From contig NZ_CP042241.1 in NCBI RefSeq assembly GCF_007833275.1, positions 930,001-994,000 of the forward strand: a stretch of DNA of 64,000 bases, read 5' to 3'. Position 1 is the first letter of the stretch, and each line of letters opens with the position of its first letter. The notes below the pieces were generated by a model. The model searched no databases and was not told where the DNA came from. It worked only from the letters and a program-made list of their open reading frames with translations. Below are positions 1-7,981 of this stretch, piece after piece. A program made the translations under genes and the position numbers. This DNA is from Salarchaeum sp. JOR-1. GTDB taxonomy: Archaea; Halobacteriota; Halobacteria; Halobacteriales; Halobacteriaceae.

Positions 1-202
1 CGTCCGCGTCGAGGACGCCGCTCGGGATCTCGTCCGGCGTGAGCGCCACGCGCTCGTCGAACGCCGGGCCGGGCGCGACCGTCACCACGTCCAGAATCCG
101 GTTTCCGGTTCCGTGAACGCTCGCGCCGAGCTGTCGGCTCACGACGCCCTCGCGGGGTTCGAGGTGGGCGCAGAGCCGGAGTTCGAACGCGAACTCGCGC
201 AT
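1..202 (-). CDS. DUF5787-like haloarchaeal protein (3' part cut by window edge)
   Basis: The reverse strand reads from an ATG at 202 into the window edge without a stop, giving 67 residues that begin MREFAFELRLCAHLEPREG. The sequence resembles, from memory, the haloarchaeal family DUF5787, which has no assigned function. It lies 30 bases downstream of the flippase-like gene on the same strand, so the two are probably co-transcribed. The C-terminal part is outside the window. Family assignment is by recall of the N-terminal pattern only. Confidence 0.6.
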   Translation of the reverse strand, partial: MREFAFELRLCAHLEPREGVVSRQLGASVHGTGNRILDVVTVAPGPAFDERVALTPDEIPSGVLDAD

Positions 203-232
203 GCGGTGAGGAAGGCTGTCGTCGCGGAAAAG

Positions 233-1246
233 CTAGTCGGCGATGACGGCCGCGGCCGCGCCGCCGAGCACCATCGGGAAGAGGTAGGTGGCGACGCGGT
301 GGACGAGCGCGGCGGCGGCGACGGCGGCCGCGGGAACCGGGGTGAGGGTGGCGACGACGAGGACGAGCAGGGCTTCGAGGCCGCCGAGGCCGCCCGGAAT
401 CGGGACGACGGCGGCGAGGTCGCCAACGGGGATGGCGACCAGCGCGACGACGAGCGGTATCGTGTACCCGAGCGCGTAGAGCGAACTCCAGAGGGAGGCG
501 GCGAGCGCCAGCCAGCCGAGCGCGGAGAACCCGATTGCGAGCAGGAGGCCGCGGCGGTCGGCGGCGACGCGGTCGATGGCGCGGAAGAACTCGTCGACGC
601 GCGCCTCCACGGCCGCCGCGTCCGGCGTGTCGATTCGCGGGACGACGCGGCCGACGAGGCGAGCGACGGGCGCGACGGCGCGGGCGACGCCGCGCTCGAC
701 GGGGTCGCGGTTCGTCCACGCGAGGTAGACGAGGACGGGGAGGCCGACCGCGAGGACGGCGACGGCGGCGGCGACGAACGTCAGCCGGTCGCCGAGCGTC
801 GCGGTCGCGGCGAGGTAGCCGAACCCGGCGACGCCGAGCGTGAGCGACGGGACGAAGTGGAGGGCGTCCACGCTCGAAATCGCCGCGAACCCCGTGCCGT
901 ACTCCACGTTGGTCTCCCGCGAGATGAGGTACGCGCTGAACGGTTCACCGCCCGCCTGCCCGAACGGCGTGACGTTGTTCGCGAACGTCGTCGAGGCGTA
1001 CACGGCGACCGCTCGCAGCACGCTCACGTCCCGTCCGAGCACGCGGAGGACGGTGCGGAGGCTGAGCGCCCACGCGACCAGCCAGCAGACCGCGGCCGCG
1101 GCGACGAGCAGGAGGCGGCGCGGGCGCGCTCTGGAGAGCGCGTCTACGACCGTTCCGACGCCGACGACCCAGAGCAGGAGCGCGGTGAGCAGCACTCCCG
1201 CGAGGAAGCCGACGACCACCGACCGGGTTTCGACGGGTGTGTCCAC
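233..1246 (-). CDS. UPF0104/flippase-like integral membrane protein
   Basis: A 337-residue polytopic membrane protein with about eight hydrophobic segments, starting at GTG 1246. It belongs to the lysylphosphatidylglycerol synthase transmembrane/UPF0104 group, whose members are thought to move lipids or lipid-linked sugars across the membrane; no catalytic domain is attached here. The signature FANNVTPFGQAGGEPFSA lies near residues 88-105 and a glycine-rich PGGLGGLE segment near 285-293. A paralogue with the same signature is encoded at 36878-37894. The gene is divergent from eif2g, with about 100 bases between them. The substrate cannot be inferred. Confidence 0.85.
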   Translation of the reverse strand: MDTPVETRSVVVGFLAGVLLTALLLWVVGVGTVVDALSRARPRRLLLVAAAAVCWLVAWALSLRTVLRVLGRDVSVLRAVAVYASTTFANNVTPFGQAGGEPFSAYLISRETNVEYGTGFAAISSVDALHFVPSLTLGVAGFGYLAATATLGDRLTFVAAAVAVLAVGLPVLVYLAWTNRDPVERGVARAVAPVARLVGRVVPRIDTPDAAAVEARVDEFFRAIDRVAADRRGLLLAIGFSALGWLALAASLWSSLYALGYTIPLVVALVAIPVGDLAAVVPIPGGLGGLEALLVLVVATLTPVPAAAVAAAALVHRVATYLFPMVLGGAAAAVIAD

Positions 1247-1346
1247 GCACCCGACTGGGGACGGCGACGGGATGTAGCTGACGGGCGTCGAACTGTAACA
1301 GTAGGTTTATCAGGCGCTCGGGGCGAAAATCACGCAAGATTACTCA

Positions 1347-2585
1347 ATGGCCCAAAACAATCGACAACCGGAGGTGAACATCGGCCTCGTCGGACACGTC
1401 GACCACGGCAAGACGACGCTCGTGCGCGCGCTGTCCGGCGAATGGACCGACCAGCACTCCGAGGAGATGAAGCGAGGCATCTCCATTCGGCTCGGGTACG
1501 CGGACGCGACGTTCCGCAAGTGCCCCGAGTGCGAGGAACCCGAGGCGTTCACCGTCGAGGAGACTTGCCCCGAACACGGCGTGGATACCGAGGTTCTGCG
1601 AACCGTCTCGTTCGTGGACGCACCGGGTCACGAGACGCTGATGGCGACGATGCTCTCCGGCGCGGCGCTGATGGACGGCGCGGTGCTCGTCGTCTCCGCG
1701 AACGAACCCGTCCCGCAGCCGCAGACCGAAGAGCACCTGATGGCGCTCGACATCATCGGCATCGAGAACGTCGTCATCGCGCAGAACAAGGTCGACCTCG
1801 TGGACGCCGAGCAGGCGCGCGAGAACTACGAGCAGATCAAGGAGTTCGTCGCGGGAACGGTCGCGGAGGACGCGCCCATCGTGCCCGTGAGCGCCGAACA
1901 GGATATCAACACGGATCTCGTCATCGACGCCATCGAGCGCGAGATCCCGACGCCCGACCGCGACCCGAACGCCGACCCCGAGATGTTCGTCGCGCGCTCC
2001 TTCGACATCAACCGCCCCGGAACCACCTGGGAGGGCCTCCAGGGCGGCGTCGTCGGCGGGAGTCTCGTCGAGGGCGAACTCGAAGCGGGCGACGACTTCG
2101 AGATCCGGCCCGGCCGCGAAGTGGACGAGGGCGGCGAGACCGAGTGGCGCCCGATCACCACGGAAGTCCGGTCGATTCAGGCCGGCGACGAGATGGTGGA
2201 CGCCGCCACCCCCGGCGGCCTGCTCGGCGTCGGAACGGGTCTCGACCCGTCTCTGACGAAGGGCGACGCGCTCGCCGGCCAGGTCGCCGGCCACCCGGAC
2301 GCGCTCCCCCCGGTCTGGAACGACTTCACGATGAGCGTCGAGCTCCTCGACCGCCTCGTCGGCGCGGAGGAGGGCGAGACGGTCGACCCGGTCAACACGG
2401 GCGAACCCCTCATGCTCACCGTCGGCACCGCCACCACCGTCGGCGCCGTCACGAGCGCGCGGGACGGCGAGTGCGAAGTCCAACTCAAGCGCCCCGTCTG
2501 CGCGAAGGAGGGCTCGAAAATCGCCATTAATCGCCGCGTCGGCGCGCGCTGGCGGCTCATCGGCGTCGGGACGCTGGACGGATAA
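1347..2585 (+). CDS. eif2g: Translation initiation factor aIF2 subunit gamma
   Basis: The GTPase subunit of archaeal aIF2 (412 residues), which with alpha and beta delivers initiator Met-tRNA to the small ribosomal subunit. Visible motifs are the P-loop GHVDHGKT (residues 16-23), DAPGH near 91-95 and NKVD near 148. A zinc knuckle CPEC...CPEH lies near residues 58-73, as is typical of the gamma subunit rather than EF1A. Two beta-barrel domains follow. The preceding 100 bases contain a TATA-like TTTAT near 1306-1310. It heads a co-directional cluster with the PIN, rpoE1 and spt4 genes, and only one base separates it from the next gene. Confidence 0.97.
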   Translation: MAQNNRQPEVNIGLVGHVDHGKTTLVRALSGEWTDQHSEEMKRGISIRLGYADATFRKCPECEEPEAFTVEETCPEHGVDTEVLRTVSFVDAPGHETLMATMLSGAALMDGAVLVVSANEPVPQPQTEEHLMALDIIGIENVVIAQNKVDLVDAEQARENYEQIKEFVAGTVAEDAPIVPVSAEQDINTDLVIDAIEREIPTPDRDPNADPEMFVARSFDINRPGTTWEGLQGGVVGGSLVEGELEAGDDFEIRPGREVDEGGETEWRPITTEVRSIQAGDEMVDAATPGGLLGVGTGLDPSLTKGDALAGQVAGHPDALPPVWNDFTMSVELLDRLVGAEEGETVDPVNTGEPLMLTVGTATTVGAVTSARDGECEVQLKRPVCAKEGSKIAINRRVGARWRLIGVGTLDG

Positions 2586-2586
2586 C

Positions 2587-2967
2587 ATGACGCGAGTGGC
2601 CGTGGACGCGAACGCGCTGATGATGCCCGTCGAAGCCGGCGTTCGGCTGTTCGACGAACTCGACCGCCTCGTCGGCACGTACGACGCGGTCGTCCCCGAA
2701 CCCGTGCTCGCCGAACTCGATTCCCTCTCGGAGTCGGGCGGCGAGGAGGGCCGGGCGGCCAGCGTGGGCGCGGACCTCGCGGCCCGTTGCGACACCGTCG
2801 AAACGGAGGAATCGTACGCGGACGACGCCGTTCACGCGCTCGGCGCGTCGGGCGCGGTGGACGCGGTCGTCACGAACGACGCCCCCCTGAAGGAACGCCT
2901 GCTCGACGCGGGCGTGCCAGTAATCCATTTACGGGGCCGGAATCAACTCACACGCACTCAACCATAG
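2587..2967 (+). CDS. PIN-domain protein (Fcf1/Utp23-type)
   Basis: A 126-residue single-domain PIN protein. The N-terminal VAVDANALM carries the first conserved aspartate, an ExxxELD segment sits near residues 36-45, DDAVHAL near 79-85 and VVTNDAPL near 95-102, matching the acidic quartet of PIN nucleases. In archaea a PIN protein commonly sits between eif2g and rpoE1 and is presumed to act on RNA (rRNA processing-like), but the substrate is unproven. It starts one base after eif2g and its stop is directly followed by the rpoE1 ATG, so it is part of a translationally coupled operon rather than a toxin-antitoxin pair. Confidence 0.88.
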   Translation: MTRVAVDANALMMPVEAGVRLFDELDRLVGTYDAVVPEPVLAELDSLSESGGEEGRAASVGADLAARCDTVETEESYADDAVHALGASGAVDAVVTNDAPLKERLLDAGVPVIHLRGRNQLTRTQP

Positions 2968-3528
2968 ATGTACAAGCGAGCACGCCTCACGGACACGATC
3001 GAAGTTCCCCCCGAACACCTGGCGGACGTCACGCCCGACCTGGTGAAACGACTCCTGCAGGACAAACTCGAGGGCCGGATGGACGAAGACCTCGGGAGCA
3101 TCGTCACCGTCACCGACGTCCACGAAATCGGGGACGGCGCGGTGCTCCCGAACCGGCCGGGCGTCTACTACGAGGCCGAGTTCGACGCGCTCGCGTTCGA
3201 CCCCGAGATGCAGGAAGTCATCGACGGCGAGGTCGTCGAGGTCGTGAACTTCGGCGCGTTCGTCGGCATCGGGCCCGTGGACGGCCTGCTGCACGTCAGC
3301 CAGATCTCGGACGAGTACCTCGCGTACGACGAGGAGAACCAGCAGCTCGCCAGCCGCGAGTCGAACCAGGTTCTCAGCGTCGGCGACTCCGTGCGGGCGC
3401 GCATCGTCACGAAGAGCATCGACGAGCGCAACCCCCGGGAGTCCAAGATCGGTCTCACCGCGAAGCAGCCCGGGCTCGGGAAGCACGGCTGGCTGCAGGA
3501 GAAGCGCGAGGAAGAGGAGGGCCTCTAG
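2968..3528 (+). CDS. rpoE1: DNA-directed RNA polymerase subunit Rpo7 (RpoE')
   Basis: A subunit of the archaeal RNA polymerase stalk (Rpo4/Rpo7), involved in open-complex formation and binding the emerging RNA. The 186 residues have the usual order: an N-terminal tip domain (MYKRARLTDTIEVPPE...), then an S1 OB-fold from about residue 82, with VVEVVNFGAFVGIGPVDG and HVSQI. The C-terminal tail is acidic. The start codon follows the PIN gene stop directly and the stop abuts the spt4 ATG, the conserved archaeal order. Confidence 0.96.
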   Translation: MYKRARLTDTIEVPPEHLADVTPDLVKRLLQDKLEGRMDEDLGSIVTVTDVHEIGDGAVLPNRPGVYYEAEFDALAFDPEMQEVIDGEVVEVVNFGAFVGIGPVDGLLHVSQISDEYLAYDEENQQLASRESNQVLSVGDSVRARIVTKSIDERNPRESKIGLTAKQPGLGKHGWLQEKREEEEGL

Positions 3529-3726
3529 ATGGCGTCCAACAGGCTCGCGTGCCACGACTGCCACCGCATCGTCGACCCGGACGAGGAGACGTGTCCGTAC
3601 TGCGGGTCGAACTCGCTCACGGAGGACTGGGCGGGCTACGTCGTCATCACGCACCCCGAGCAGTCCGAGATCGCGGAGAAGATGGAAGTCGCGGAAGCGG
3701 GCGAGTACGCGCTCAAGGTTCGATAG
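3529..3726 (+). CDS. spt4: Transcription elongation factor Spt4 (RpoE'')
   Basis: A 65-residue zinc protein with CHDCHRI near residues 8-14 and CPYCGS near 23-28. It pairs with Spt5 to raise RNA polymerase processivity. Older annotations call it RNA polymerase subunit E''. It abuts rpoE1, and its TAG stop overlaps the GTG start of the dephospho-CoA kinase gene by one base (TAGTG), so the three are almost certainly translated from one message. Confidence 0.95.
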   Translation: MASNRLACHDCHRIVDPDEETCPYCGSNSLTEDWAGYVVITHPEQSEIAEKMEVAEAGEYALKVR

Positions 3727-4262
3727 TGCCCCGGACGGTCGCACGCCTCCCGAAGTCCGCGCGCGCGGAGTTCAAGGACCCGCTCGGCCGCATCTACACG
3801 GACGCCCAGGCGTTGCTCGCGGACGCCGGCAGCCCGGTTATCGCCGTCGGCGACGTGGTGACGTACCACCTCGAACGCGCGGGGGCGACGCCGCACGTGT
3901 CGGTGGTGGACGGCCGCACCGAACGCGAGGCCGTCGACGAGGAAATCGTGGAGGGGTTCCCGGACGCGGACACGGACGTGCACGTCGCGTCCGACCCGGC
4001 GACGCTCTCCCACGAACTCGTGGCGGCGCTCGTGGACGCCATCGGCCGCGAGGAGACGACGCTACTCGTCGTGGACGGCGAGGAAGACCTCGCGTCCCTG
4101 CCGGCGGTCGTCGCCGCGCCCGCCGGCGCGTCCGTCGTGTACGGCCAGCCCGGCGAGGGGATGGTGCTCGTGAACGTGGACAGCGAACGCAAGGAACGGG
4201 TGCGCGACCTCCTCGGGCTCCTCGAAACCGAGGCGGCGTTCTGGCGGCTGCTGGACTCGTAG
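3726..4262 (+). CDS. GTP-dependent dephospho-CoA kinase (DUF359)
   Basis: A 178-residue protein of the DUF359 family, which in Thermococcus was shown to phosphorylate dephospho-CoA with GTP, the last step of coenzyme A synthesis. Seen are an N-terminal LGRIYTDAQAL segment, GDVVTYHL near residues 42-49, VVDGEEDLASLP near 116-127 and YGQPGEGMVLV near 139-149, all typical of the family. The start GTG at 3726 was chosen because it overlaps the spt4 stop; a longer open frame further upstream overlaps three real genes and is not used. About 50 bases separate it from S24e. Confidence 0.93.
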   Translation: MPRTVARLPKSARAEFKDPLGRIYTDAQALLADAGSPVIAVGDVVTYHLERAGATPHVSVVDGRTEREAVDEEIVEGFPDADTDVHVASDPATLSHELVAALVDAIGREETTLLVVDGEEDLASLPAVVAAPAGASVVYGQPGEGMVLVNVDSERKERVRDLLGLLETEAAFWRLLDS

Positions 4263-4314
4263 GGGGCTTCGAAATCCTTTTGAGCGAACCGAGACAAGTG
4301 AGGGTCAACTGACC

Positions 4315-4641
4315 ATGGAAATCGACATTCTGGAGCAGGACGACAACCCCCTGCTCCACCGGACCGAGGTCTCGTTCGAAATCACGCACGAGGATGCGTC
4401 TCCCTCCCGTCTCTCCGTTCGCGACAGTCTCGCGGCGCAGCTCGACAAGAACTCGGACGAGGTCGTCGTGCACAGCCTCGACACGAAGTTCGGGATGCGC
4501 AAGACCGTCGGGTACGCGAAGGTGTACGACTCCGCGGAGTCGGCCGTGGACGTGGAGCAGGCGTACATGCTCGACCGGAACAAGATCTCCGCCGAGTCCG
4601 AGGAGGGCGCGGACGCCGCGGAAGCGGAGGGTGAGGAGTAA
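4315..4641 (+). CDS. rps24e: 30S ribosomal protein S24e
   Basis: A ribosomal protein of the small subunit (108 residues). The core [19 protein letters not shown] and the later [17 protein letters not shown] block match archaeal/eukaryotic S24e. The last 15 residues are an acidic, low-complexity tail ([13 protein letters not shown]), common in haloarchaeal ribosomal proteins. The TAA stop overlaps the ATG of S27ae by one base, and the S24e-S27ae-Kae1 order is conserved in many archaea. Confidence 0.97.
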   Translation: MEIDILEQDDNPLLHRTEVSFEITHEDASPSRLSVRDSLAAQLDKNSDEVVVHSLDTKFGMRKTVGYAKVYDSAESAVDVEQAYMLDRNKISAESEEGADAAEAEGEE

Positions 4642-4772
4642 TGGCGCGACACGAGTACTACGAGGACGGCGAGGTGACGAAGGAGCAGTGCCCCCGATGC
4701 GGGAACACGTTCCTCGCGGACCACGGTGACCGCCAGCACTGCGGGAAGTGCGGGTACACCGAGTGGGAGTAA
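4641..4772 (+). CDS. rps27ae: 30S ribosomal protein S27ae
   Basis: A short zinc-ribbon ribosomal protein of 43 residues ([20 protein letters not shown] at the N-terminus). Two CxxC pairs are visible, CPRC near residues 17-20 and CGKC near 34-37, followed by GYTEWE at the C-terminus, the S27ae pattern. The ATG overlaps the S24e stop (TAATG). The gene is missed by length-filtered gene calls. Confidence 0.96.
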   Translation: MARHEYYEDGEVTKEQCPRCGNTFLADHGDRQHCGKCGYTEWE

Positions 4773-4787
4773 GGTAACGCTCTTTTG

Positions 4788-6431
4788 ATGCGCGTTCTCG
4801 GCGTCGAGGGTACTGCGTGGTGCGCGAGCGCGGCCGTGTACGAGACCGACGACCTGCAGGATCCGGACGCCGGCAGCGTGACGATTCACTCGGACGCCTA
4901 TCAGCCCGCCGAGGGCGGGATCCATCCGCGGGAGGCCGCAGAGCACATGCGGGACGCGATTCCGGGCGTTATCCGGGACGCGCTCGATTCGGCGGCCGGC
5001 CCCGTCGACGCGGTGGCGTTCTCGCGCGGCCCGGGACTCGGGCCGTGTCTCCGCATCGTCGCGACGGCGGCGCGGTCGCTCGCGCAGGTGCTCGACGTGC
5101 CACTGGTGGGCGTGAACCACATGGTCGCCCACTTGGAGGTCGGCCGGCACTACGCGGACTTCGACGCGCCCGTCTGCCTGAACGCCTCCGGCGCGAACGC
5201 CCACATCCTCGGGTACCATAACGGCCGCTATCGCGTGCTCGGGGAGACGATGGACACGGGCGTCGGGAACGCTCTCGATAAGTTCACGCGACACCTCGAC
5301 TGGAGTCACCCCGGCGGCCCGAAGGTCGAAGAACACGCGAAGCGGGGCGAGTACGTCGACCTCCCGTACGTCGTGAAGGGCATGGACTTCTCCTTTTCGG
5401 GTATCATGTCCGCGGCGAAGGACGAGGTGGACGACGGCACGCCCGTCGACGACGTATGCAGGGGTCTCGAAGAAACGATATTCGGGATGCTCACCGAGGT
5501 CGCGGAGCGCGCGCTCGGCCTCACCGGCCGCGACGAACTCGTGCTCGGCGGCGGCGTCGGACAGAACGCTCGGCTGCGGGGAATGCTCGAATCGATGTGC
5601 GAGCAGCGCGGCGCGCAGTTCTACGCGCCCGACCCCCGGTTCCTCCGGGACAATGCGGGCATGATAGCGGTGCTGGGCGCGAAGATGTACGACGCCGGCG
5701 ACACCCTCCCCGTCGCGGAGTCCGCGGTGGACTCGGACTACCGGCCGGACGAGGTGCCTGTGACGTGGCGCGACCGCGAGACGAGCGTCCTTCAGCCCGC
5801 GGGCGCGGCGGACGTGCAGGGCGCGGAAGCCGTCGTCTCCCTCGGGGACACGGTGACGAAACACCGACGGCCGAAGGCGTACCGGCACGCCGCGCTCGAC
5901 TCGCGGCTCCGCCGCGACCGCACGGTACTGGAGGCCCGCCTCACGAGCGAGGCGCGACGCGTCGGCGTTCCGACGCCTGTCGTGTTCGACGTGGACGTTC
6001 CCGAGAGCACCATCGAGTTCGAACACGTCGGGCACGCCGATCTCCGGGACGCCCTCACCGAGACCACGGTGCGCGAGACCGCACGCCACCTCGCCCGGAT
6101 TCACGACGCGGGGTTCGTGCACGGCGACCCGACAACGCGGAACGCGCGCGTCGCGACCCGACGCGGAACGACCGAGCGGGGGAGCCGCGACGACGCGACG
6201 GACGACACCCGCGTCTACCTCATCGACTTCGGCCTCGGGTACTACACGGACGACGTGGAGGACTACGCGATGGACATTCACGTCTTCCAGCAGAGCCTCG
6301 CCGGCACCGCCGACGACCCCGACCCGCTCCTCGACGCCGCCGCGGACGCCTACCGCGAACACGGAGCGGCGGACGTGCTCGACCAGCTCGGCGAGATCCT
6401 GGGGCGCGGCCGCTATCGCTCCCCCAACTGA
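4788..6431 (+). CDS. KEOPS Kae1-Bud32 fusion (tRNA t6A synthase/kinase)
   Basis: A 547-residue two-domain protein of the KEOPS complex, which makes N6-threonylcarbamoyladenosine at position 37 of ANN-decoding tRNAs. Residues 1-325 are Kae1: MRVLGVEGTAW at the start, metal-binding HMVAHLEVGRH near 107-117, and GGGVGQN near 255-261. Residues 345-547 are the small Bud32 kinase/ATPase: HGDPTTRN near 445-452 and the DFGL metal motif near 481-484. Start ATG 4788 is preferred over an in-frame TTG three bases upstream. The fusion is common in Euryarchaeota. It follows S27ae by 15 bases. Confidence 0.96.
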   Translation: MRVLGVEGTAWCASAAVYETDDLQDPDAGSVTIHSDAYQPAEGGIHPREAAEHMRDAIPGVIRDALDSAAGPVDAVAFSRGPGLGPCLRIVATAARSLAQVLDVPLVGVNHMVAHLEVGRHYADFDAPVCLNASGANAHILGYHNGRYRVLGETMDTGVGNALDKFTRHLDWSHPGGPKVEEHAKRGEYVDLPYVVKGMDFSFSGIMSAAKDEVDDGTPVDDVCRGLEETIFGMLTEVAERALGLTGRDELVLGGGVGQNARLRGMLESMCEQRGAQFYAPDPRFLRDNAGMIAVLGAKMYDAGDTLPVAESAVDSDYRPDEVPVTWRDRETSVLQPAGAADVQGAEAVVSLGDTVTKHRRPKAYRHAALDSRLRRDRTVLEARLTSEARRVGVPTPVVFDVDVPESTIEFEHVGHADLRDALTETTVRETARHLARIHDAGFVHGDPTTRNARVATRRGTTERGSRDDATDDTRVYLIDFGLGYYTDDVEDYAMDIHVFQQSLAGTADDPDPLLDAAADAYREHGAADVLDQLGEILGRGRYRSPN

Positions 6432-6459
6432 TTTAGTCCGCCTCCGCGTATCCACGGGT

Positions 6460-6732
6460 ATGTCCGAGAAGCCGTCATCCGGTGAACTGTTCGGCGTGCC
6501 GTACAACTTCGAGCGTCCCTCCCTCTCGAACATGGCGTCGTCGTACTGGCAGCCCGGCGAGGGGATGCTCGTGGAGAAGCCGTTCGGCGTCGGGTACACG
6601 CTGAACCTCGCGAACTGGCGGTCGTGGGTCGTGCTCGCGGTCGCGGGCGTCCTCCTCTACCAGCAGCAGTCCGGCGACGAGAGCGAGGACGACGTCGTGG
6701 ACGACGCGGTCGAAGTCGTCGTGGACGACTAA
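6460..6732 (+). CDS. Small membrane-anchored protein, DUF5808-like
   Basis: A 90-residue haloarchaeal protein. The segment WQPGEGMLVEKPFGVGYTLN resembles the DUF5808 pattern (from memory), in which a large residue-rich stretch precedes a transmembrane helix. One hydrophobic segment lies near residues 53-66 (SWVVLAVAGVLLYQ), followed by an acidic tail of Asp, Glu and Val. It sits 28 bases after Kae1-Bud32 and 37 bases before the XTP diphosphatase gene on the same strand. Function is unknown. Confidence 0.8.
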   Translation: MSEKPSSGELFGVPYNFERPSLSNMASSYWQPGEGMLVEKPFGVGYTLNLANWRSWVVLAVAGVLLYQQQSGDESEDDVVDDAVEVVVDD

Positions 6733-6769
6733 CCGACGGCGTTTTTCTCTCCGCCCGTCCAGGAGGCGT

Positions 6770-7312
6770 ATGAAGTTCGTCACGACCAATCAGGGAAAGG
6801 TGCGGGAGGCCCGCGAGTACCTCGCCGACCTCACTGCAGTCGAACAGTTCGACTACGATTACACGGAGATTCAGAGCGACAGCCTCGCGGCCATCGCCGC
6901 GTCGGGCGCGGAAGAGGCCTACGAGGCCGCGGGCGGCGACGAACCCGTCATCGTCGACGACGCCGGGCTCTTCGTCGAAAAACTCGACGGCTTTCCGGGC
7001 CCCTACTCGGCCTACGTCGAGGACACGCTCGGCATCGATCGCGTCTGGGAACTCGCGCAATCACTGGACGACCGGCGCGCCGCGTTCCGCTGCACGGTCG
7101 CGTACGCCGACAGCGACACCGTCGAGACGTTCGACGGCGCGGTTTCGGGGACGCTCGTCGCCCCGCGCGGGTCGGGCGGATTCGGCTACGACCCGATATT
7201 CGAACACGACGGCGAGACGTTCGCGGAGATGGAGACGGAGAAGAAGAACGCGCTCAGCCACCGCGGTCGCGCGCTCGCGAAACTCGCGGACTGGCTTGCC
7301 GAGGATTCATAG
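6770..7312 (+). CDS. rdgB: XTP/dITP diphosphatase (Ham1/RdgB family)
   Basis: A nucleotide house-cleaning enzyme (180 residues) that hydrolyses dITP and XTP to the monophosphates, keeping deaminated purines out of nucleic acids. Family signatures are TTNQGKVREA at residues 4-13, the catalytic DDAGLFVE near 63-70, GGFGYDPIF near 138-146 and KNALSHRG near 160-167. The gene ends the first rightward cluster and is convergent with the PIN-like gene. Confidence 0.95.
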   Translation: MKFVTTNQGKVREAREYLADLTAVEQFDYDYTEIQSDSLAAIAASGAEEAYEAAGGDEPVIVDDAGLFVEKLDGFPGPYSAYVEDTLGIDRVWELAQSLDDRRAAFRCTVAYADSDTVETFDGAVSGTLVAPRGSGGFGYDPIFEHDGETFAEMETEKKNALSHRGRALAKLADWLAEDS

Positions 7313-7372
7313 GGGAAGCCGCGGCCAGACCGGTCGTGTCGTAACGCTCGCGGACGGGGAGACAGCGAAACC

Positions 7373-7409
7373 CGGCGGCACGCTCCCCCTCCGACACGCC
7401 GTGCCGCCG
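7373..7409. terminator. Inverted repeat between convergent genes
   Basis: A perfect 10-base inverted repeat, CGGCGGCACG at 7373-7382 and CGTGCCGCCG at 7400-7409, with a 17-base loop. It lies in the 110-base gap between rdgB and the leftward PIN-like gene, where a bidirectional terminator would be expected. There is no T-tract, so the terminator role is an inference from position. Confidence 0.45.
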
Positions 7410-7422
7410 TGCTAGCTCTCCC

Positions 7423-7896
7423 TTACGCCCGCGGGTCGCGGTCGGGGCCGGGATACTCGCCGTCCGCGACGACGGGGTACAGTCGCTCGGGGTCGAACAG
7501 CCGCGCGAACGCGTCCGGGGACTTCACGCTCGTCGTCACGTACTTCTTCAGCGACGCGTTCGCGTCGACGGACCGCAAGTCGTCGTCGAACGTGACGAGG
7601 TGCGCGGCGTTCCCGTGGTACGCGCACGCCAGCCCGGGATGGTCGCCGGCTGGATGCTCGACGAACTCTCCGAGTTCGCTGATGCGCTCGCGCCACGCGT
7701 CGGCGAGGTCGGCGTCCGCGAGTTCCGCGACGACGGCGTGAGCGTCGTCCAGCAGCGGATCGCTCACGACGAGCGTCGCCCACGAGTGCGAGCGCACGTG
7801 GTCGAGAGCGTCCCGCGCTGCGCCGCCGCAGAGCAGGTCGGCGGCGAGCACGTCCGCGTCCGCGACGACGGTCGCGGGATCAGGTTCGTCACTCAT
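7423..7896 (-). CDS. PIN-like domain protein (DUF7384-type)
   Basis: A 157-residue protein starting MSDEPDPATVVADADVLAADLL. The early VVADADVLAADLL carries the first PIN-type aspartates, SDPLLDDAHAVVAEL lies near residues 44-58 and HLVTFDDDLRS near 97-107, which would supply the remaining acidic residues. Family name DUF7384 is from memory. Its ATG overlaps the end of a 30-residue ORF, which in turn overlaps the lipoprotein gene stop. The tight linkage to a tiny partner gene suggests, but does not prove, a VapBC-like nuclease arrangement. Confidence 0.75.
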   Translation of the reverse strand: MSDEPDPATVVADADVLAADLLCGGAARDALDHVRSHSWATLVVSDPLLDDAHAVVAELADADLADAWRERISELGEFVEHPAGDHPGLACAYHGNAAHLVTFDDDLRSVDANASLKKYVTTSVKSPDAFARLFDPERLYPVVADGEYPGPDRDPRA

Positions 7897-7981
7897 TCCG
7901 GTAGTCGTCGAGGGCCGCCCGTATCTCCGACTCGCTGACCTCGTATTCGTCAGCCGCGTCGAACAGGTTCTGCCAGGTCAT
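7889..7981 (-). CDS. 30-residue micro-ORF between lipoprotein and PIN-like genes
   Basis: Reading leftward from ATG 7981 gives MTWQNLFDAADEYEVSESEI... (30 residues, ending DDYRNE and TGA). It is predicted to be helical and acidic. The ATG overlaps the lipoprotein TGA (ATGA) and its TGA lies inside the start of the PIN-like gene, an 8-base overlap. Two-sided overlap argues for a real, translationally coupled gene. It could be the antitoxin-like partner of the PIN-like protein or a short regulatory peptide; no known family was recognised with confidence. Confidence 0.6.
   Translation of the reverse strand: MTWQNLFDAADEYEVSESEIRAALDDYRNE

Noticed and set aside
1344-2795. 483-residue leftward open frame over eif2g
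   Set aside because: It is antisense to a strongly conserved gene, with low-complexity, arginine/valine-rich content; GC-rich DNA gives many such frames.
4305-6599. 764-residue leftward open frame over S24e to Kae1-Bud32
   Set aside because: It is a shadow of conserved genes on the other strand, with no recognisable domain.
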